DNA of 35,172 bases from the NCBI GenBank assembly GCA_003169735.1, contig PNAP01000034.1, positions 4,706 to 39,877 of the forward strand, written 5' to 3'. Position 1 is the first letter of the stretch, and each line of letters starts with the position of its first letter. A model generated the notes under the pieces. It did no database searches. It had not been told where the DNA came from and saw only the letters and a list, made by a program, of their open reading frames with translations. Origin of the DNA: Chloroflexota bacterium (GTDB lineage Bacteria; Chloroflexota; Limnocylindria; Limnocylindrales; CSP1-4). A program made the position numbers and the translations under genes. Shown here in pieces: positions 33,487 to 35,172 of the stretch.

Positions 33487-33984
33487 ATGAAGAGATTTCT
33501 CGCCGTTCTGTTCTCGGCAACGGTCTGCTTGGCGGCGCTCCCGGCGCTGGCCGTGGCGGCCGATCCGTCGCCATCGGCCTCAACGTGCACCCTCTCGGTG
33601 TCGCCGGCATCCGGGCCACCAGGCACCGAATTCGTGTTCTCGGGCTCCGGCTACACGCCGACGCGACTGACGTTGCGACAGCCGGGCAAGGACCCGCGAG
33701 TGACGGAGCTCAGCCTCAACGGCGCCGACCCATTCACCATCAGCCTCGTCGCGACGGACAAGGATTCGGGCCATTGGACGGCGGTCGCGTCCATCCCCGG
33801 CACCGATTGCGCGGGCGCGGCGGCCATCACGGTGACGCTGCCACCGACGGCGACGGCCGGCGCTTCGACCGACTCGCAGACCGGCAATCAGCGGCTGGCC
33901 GTCCTGTTCGGGATGTCGTGCCTGATCACGCTCTTCCTGTTCGCCACGCGCTTCTTCCACGGTCGTTTCACGCAGCGCACCTGA
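33487..33984 (+). CDS. Small secreted, membrane-anchored Ig-like protein
   Basis: A 165 aa protein with a signal peptide (MKRFLAVLFSATVCLAALPA, about 1-25), a single Ig/IPT-like beta domain (about 33-120; LSVSPASGPPGTEFVFSGSG) and a C-terminal TM helix (about 138-156, LAVLFGMSCLITLFLFATRF) followed by basic residues. Two cysteines probably pair. The fold is common in surface proteins of Chloroflexota and actinobacteria and the function is unknown. Its promoter matches that of the beta-helix gene, so the two may be co-regulated. Confidence 0.8.
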   Translation: MKRFLAVLFSATVCLAALPALAVAADPSPSASTCTLSVSPASGPPGTEFVFSGSGYTPTRLTLRQPGKDPRVTELSLNGADPFTISLVATDKDSGHWTAVASIPGTDCAGAAAITVTLPPTATAGASTDSQTGNQRLAVLFGMSCLITLFLFATRFFHGRFTQRT

Positions 33985-34033
33985 GGTCGGCCGGTCGGCG
34001 CACATCCGCCGTGCGCGCGTAGCGCGGTAGCCC

Positions 34034-34039
34034 TAGCAT
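34034..34039 (+). promoter_or_regulatory. Putative -10 box of the Ala/Pro-rich gene (leaderless)
   Basis: TAGCAT with 6 nt to the ATG at 34046 and no Shine-Dalgarno of proper spacing. Confidence 0.4.
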
Positions 34040-34045
34040 CGGGGC

Positions 34046-35172
34046 ATGCAGCAACCACCGCAGCCACAACCGCCCGTCATCCGACACTATCGAGGTCGCT
34101 CGCGCCGTGACGCCGAGCAGGCCTACAGCATCGATGCATCGCAGGCGGCCGGCATGGCCTGGATGCCCGTTGCGCATCGCTGGGTCGATGATTGGGACGG
34201 CCACACGCTGTCGGTCGTCTTCGAATTTCGAGGGGCTCAGCCCGGATCGGCTCCCGCGGCAGCGCCACCGGCCTCGGGTTACAGCGGTCCGGGTTTCGCG
34301 GCCCCGACACAGGGTCCGGCTGCGGCGCCCTATGCCGCCGCACCATCTCCGTATGCGCCACCGCCCGCGACGCCCTCGCCGTACGCTCCGTCTCCGTATG
34401 CGCCGTCTGCGTACGCGCCGCCTGCGCCCGCCACGCCCCAGCCTCCGACCGGACCTCAACCTGAGCCCTCGGGCTGGGATTCTGATCAAGCATCGAGCTG
34501 GGACTCGGATCAACCTGCGACCGATTCGCCGCCGGAGCGCGAGCCTTCGGGCTGGGACTCCGAAGCCGCACCTACGGAGGCGCCCGCAGAGGCGACTGTC
34601 GAGGAGGCCGCAGCGCCCGAAGCCTCGAGTTGGGACGCCACCGGGCCATCCGAGGCCGAGGCGCCCGTCGAAGCCGTGAGCGACTCGGCCGATGCCGCAG
34701 CCGAGGCACCCGCCGAAGGGACCGCCGAAGCCCAAACCGACACGGCAGCCGAAGCTCCGTCCGAAGCCCCAGCCGATGCCGCAGCCGAGTCCGAGGGCGA
34801 GCCTTCAGCCGCTGGCCCTCTCGACGCCGCGACGGACGCTACGGCCGAGCCGGTCGTCGAGGCTCCAGCGGACGTGCCAAGTCCCGCGCCGCCGGCCCCG
34901 ACCCCGCCTGCTCCTGGCCCGGCGGCCGCTCCTCCCCCACCTCCCGCCGCCGTCGGCAGCCAGCCCCAGACCGCTGTCCGTGCCCATCTCCGCGCCTCGA
35001 TGCAGACCATCGACCTTCACTGCGCCGGCGAACCGCTGCGCCTCGTCCGGACCGGTTTCCCGGCCGTGCCGACCGCGCCCATCCTCGAACGCCGCCGATG
35101 GGCTCAGGAATCGGCTGAGGACGCCCGTCGCCTAGCCATCTTCGAGCCGCGCGGCCACCGCGACATGTACGG
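34046..35172 (+). CDS. Ala/Pro/Glu-rich protein running in frame into a proline racemase-like domain
   Basis: The frame is open from ATG 34046 to the window edge (375 codons) with no stop. Residues about 10-65 form a small alpha/beta domain (YRGRSRRDAEQAYSIDASQA, then WMPVAHRWVDDWDGHTLSVV). Residues about 66-310 are low complexity: YAPS/YAPP repeats, several SGWDSDQ-like units, then Ala/Pro/Glu-rich sequence. From residue 319 (ATG 35000) comes a proline racemase-family N-terminus, MQTIDLHCAGEPLRLV ... EPRGHRDMYG. No stop, Shine-Dalgarno or TAnnnT box separates the two parts. So it is either a true fusion or two genes joined by a lost stop or sequencing error. It ends at the window edge, so the catalytic cysteines are not visible. 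Confidence 0.6.
   Translation, partial: MQQPPQPQPPVIRHYRGRSRRDAEQAYSIDASQAAGMAWMPVAHRWVDDWDGHTLSVVFEFRGAQPGSAPAAAPPASGYSGPGFAAPTQGPAAAPYAAAPSPYAPPPATPSPYAPSPYAPSAYAPPAPATPQPPTGPQPEPSGWDSDQASSWDSDQPATDSPPEREPSGWDSEAAPTEAPAEATVEEAAAPEASSWDATGPSEAEAPVEAVSDSADAAAEAPAEGTAEAQTDTAAEAPSEAPADAAAESEGEPSAAGPLDAATDATAEPVVEAPADVPSPAPPAPTPPAPGPAAAPPPPPAAVGSQPQTAVRAHLRASMQTIDLHCAGEPLRLVRTGFPAVPTAPILERRRWAQESAEDARRLAIFEPRGHRDMY
34350..34640 (+). repeat. Low-complexity repeats encoding YAPS and (S/G)WDSDQ units
   Basis: Short degenerate in-frame repeats: SPYAPPP, SPYAPSPYAPSAYAPP, then SGWDSDQ, SSWDSDQ, SGWDSEA and SSWDAT. They are spacers within the Ala/Pro-rich protein, with no independent function visible. 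Confidence 0.6.
35000..35172 (+). CDS. Proline racemase-family protein N-terminus (alternative start, partial)
   Basis: If the preceding low-complexity protein ends earlier than the sequence shows, this ATG is the natural start of a proline racemase/hydroxyproline epimerase/trans-3-hydroxyproline dehydratase enzyme. The first 58 residues have the family blocks TIDLHCAGEPLRLV, then ERRRW and LEPRGHRDMYG-like sequence (here IFEPRGHRDMYG). Such enzymes act in cytosolic hydroxyproline or proline breakdown. The active-site cysteines lie beyond the window. It lacks any visible ribosome binding site, unlike a normal independent start. Confidence 0.55.
   Translation, partial: MQTIDLHCAGEPLRLVRTGFPAVPTAPILERRRWAQESAEDARRLAIFEPRGHRDMY

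Overview
The window is a GC-rich bacterial chromosome segment with 24 protein-coding genes (23 if the two right-edge entries are one gene). Genes are packed tightly, many with 1-7 bp start/stop overlaps. I see no tRNA, rRNA, CRISPR array or intact transposase. The mix suggests Chloroflexota (Limnocylindria/Ellin6529-like) or, less likely, a deep actinobacterial relative. The clues are a DUF3090/SCO1664 pair, a bacterial-type CbiMQO importer, a paa epoxidase operon, many secreted Pro/Ser/Thr-rich proteins, and many start codons with a TAnnnT box 6-8 nt upstream and no Shine-Dalgarno, as in leaderless transcripts. This taxonomic call is inference from gene content.

Left part (1-9950): a partial GH63-type glucosidase (minus); a membrane GAF-GGDEF diguanylate cyclase (plus) whose 3' end overlaps a convergent group II PLP decarboxylase; a 360 bp gap holding an unexplained ~200 bp inverted-repeat structure; a histone-deacetylase-family amidohydrolase; the DUF3090 and SCO1664 pair; a double-SIS sugar isomerase-like protein; and a secreted PQQ-type sugar dehydrogenase.

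Metal block (9992-16555): a Fur-family regulator diverges from a copper P1B-ATPase carrying an extra C-terminal membrane segment and a complete cupredoxin domain. Two identical-architecture palindromes lie at the ATPase start. Then come cbiM-cbiQ-cbiO (cobalt/nickel ECF importer, CbiO with a His-rich tail) and a YHS protein, translationally coupled, behind a 20 bp palindrome that looks like a metalloregulator operator.

Central part (16768-26605): a PAS/GAF/EAL phosphodiesterase, then a minus-strand set read right to left: small secreted protein, FtsX-like permease, ABC ATPase (all coupled), a possible terminator, then paaA-GNAT-paaB-paaC-paaD (all overlapping). The acetyltransferase lodged inside the paa operon is unusual.

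Right part (26783-35172): a surface module. A large secreted beta-helix protein with a PxPTxQPT tandem repeat, an ECF sigma factor, a membrane anti-sigma-like protein with a duplicated ~385-residue ectodomain of unknown family, and a small membrane-anchored secreted protein. The two genes bracketing the sigma/anti-sigma pair share an almost identical extended promoter. At the right edge an Ala/Pro/Glu-rich protein runs in frame, with no stop, into a proline racemase-family N-terminus. The best candidates for something undescribed are the ATPase-cupredoxin fusion with twin operators, the sigma/anti-sigma surface module, and the racemase fusion.
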